Below, in pieces: positions 12,468 to 12,549 of a DNA stretch of 12,549 bases. The stretch is taken from positions 1-12,549 of the forward strand of contig JASHSX010000030.1 of NCBI GenBank assembly GCA_030040865.1. The letters run 5' to 3'. Position numbers and translations under genes: made by a program. This DNA is from Thermoplasmata archaeon (lineage in GTDB: Archaea; Thermoplasmatota; Thermoplasmata; Lutacidiplasmatales; UBA184). Under the pieces are notes generated by a model. It made no database searches. It was not told the origin of the DNA and saw only the letters and a program-made list of their open reading frames with translations. How positions within the stretch are numbered: the first letter of the stretch is position 1; each line of letters starts with the position of its first letter.

Positions 12468-12475
12468 GATAACTA
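12468..12475 (-). promoter_or_regulatory. TATA-like box of the antiporter gene
   Basis: The minus strand reads AGTTATCG. Transcription would begin near 12445, giving a leader of about 60 bases to ATG 12384 or about 10 to the alternative GTG 12435. Confidence 0.4.
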
Positions 12476-12504
12476 GCTTTGCTCGAGCGCGCACCCGGTG
12501 CCGA

Positions 12505-12513
12505 GGTATATAG
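12505..12513 (+). promoter_or_regulatory. TATA box of a gene starting at the window edge
   Basis: GGTATATAG is a very good TATA match, centred about 26-27 bases before GTG 12536-12538. The spacing predicts a leaderless plus-strand gene divergent from the antiporter. Confidence 0.55.
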
Positions 12514-12535
12514 ACGGGGCGACTGGACGGGCGTG

Positions 12536-12549
12536 GTGTCGGACCGGCA
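12536..12549 (+). CDS. Possible first codons of a leaderless gene, 3' truncated
   Basis: GTG at 12536 would start a protein reading M-S-D-R before the window ends. The only evidence is its position at the expected transcription start of the strong TATA box. A second GTG at 12533 is in the same frame. Nothing can be said about the product. Confidence 0.3.

Noticed and set aside
1..12549. CRISPR arrays, tRNA genes, insertion sequences, toxin-antitoxin or phage defence genes
   Set aside because: I looked for spaced direct repeats, tRNA-like cloverleaf ends, transposase motifs and defence-type domains and saw none. The RHH gene could suggest an antitoxin, but its partner is an FtsZ homologue, not a toxin.

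Overview
The window reads as a compact, GC-rich chromosome segment from an archaeon, most likely a member of Thermoplasmatota. Archaeal markers are an RNA polymerase subunit Rpo3 with a ferredoxin-like insert, Pelota (aDom34), the archaeal tRNA methyltransferase TrmY, and an archaeal FtsZ relative behind a ribbon-helix-helix (RHH) regulator. TATA-like boxes lie about 26-28 bases upstream of many start codons, which is the leaderless layout. The phylum assignment is an inference from Rpo3 similarity, the zinc-ribbon membrane protein and a lineage-restricted hypothetical protein; the order cannot be resolved. There is no rRNA, tRNA, insertion sequence, phage gene or CRISPR array.

Layout. 3-734 (+): 3' part of rpo3. 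685-1794 (-): pelota, tail-to-tail with and overlapping rpo3. 1928-3256 (+): MFS transporter, divergent from pelota and apparently starting at CTG. 3253-4191 (-): tandem GNAT acetyltransferase. 4314-4604 (+): small Cys/His-containing protein. 4613-5605 (-): second tandem GNAT protein. 5703-6380 (-): three-helix membrane protein with a C-terminal zinc ribbon. 6562-7971 (+): two-gene operon of a double-RHH regulator and a divergent FtsZ-family GTPase, with a TATA box and a perfect 10-bp inverted repeat in front. 7968-8588 (-): trmY. 8634-9299 (-): conserved hypothetical. 9300-9480: AT-rich non-coding gap with stem-loops. 9481-10062 (-): hypothetical with an AbrB-like internal repeat. 10122-11010 (-): two-gene unit of a HAD phosphatase and a small membrane protein. 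11062-12384 (-): cation/proton antiporter. About 12536 to the end (+): probable start of a leaderless gene.

The most interesting unit is the RHH-ftsZ pair. In haloarchaea a small RHH protein (CdrS) is co-transcribed with ftsZ2 and controls cell division. Here a double-RHH protein sits 15 bp upstream of an FtsZ homologue, and a two-fold symmetric operator-like site lies right where transcription should begin. The FtsZ homologue keeps the nucleotide pocket but has Ser in place of the second catalytic Asp of the T7 loop, so it may be a slow-hydrolysing or regulatory FtsZ. A membrane zinc-ribbon protein is transcribed divergently from the same intergenic region. The rest is mostly informational housekeeping (transcription, ribosome rescue, tRNA modification), transport and acetyltransferases. 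Most genes appear singly transcribed from their own promoters.
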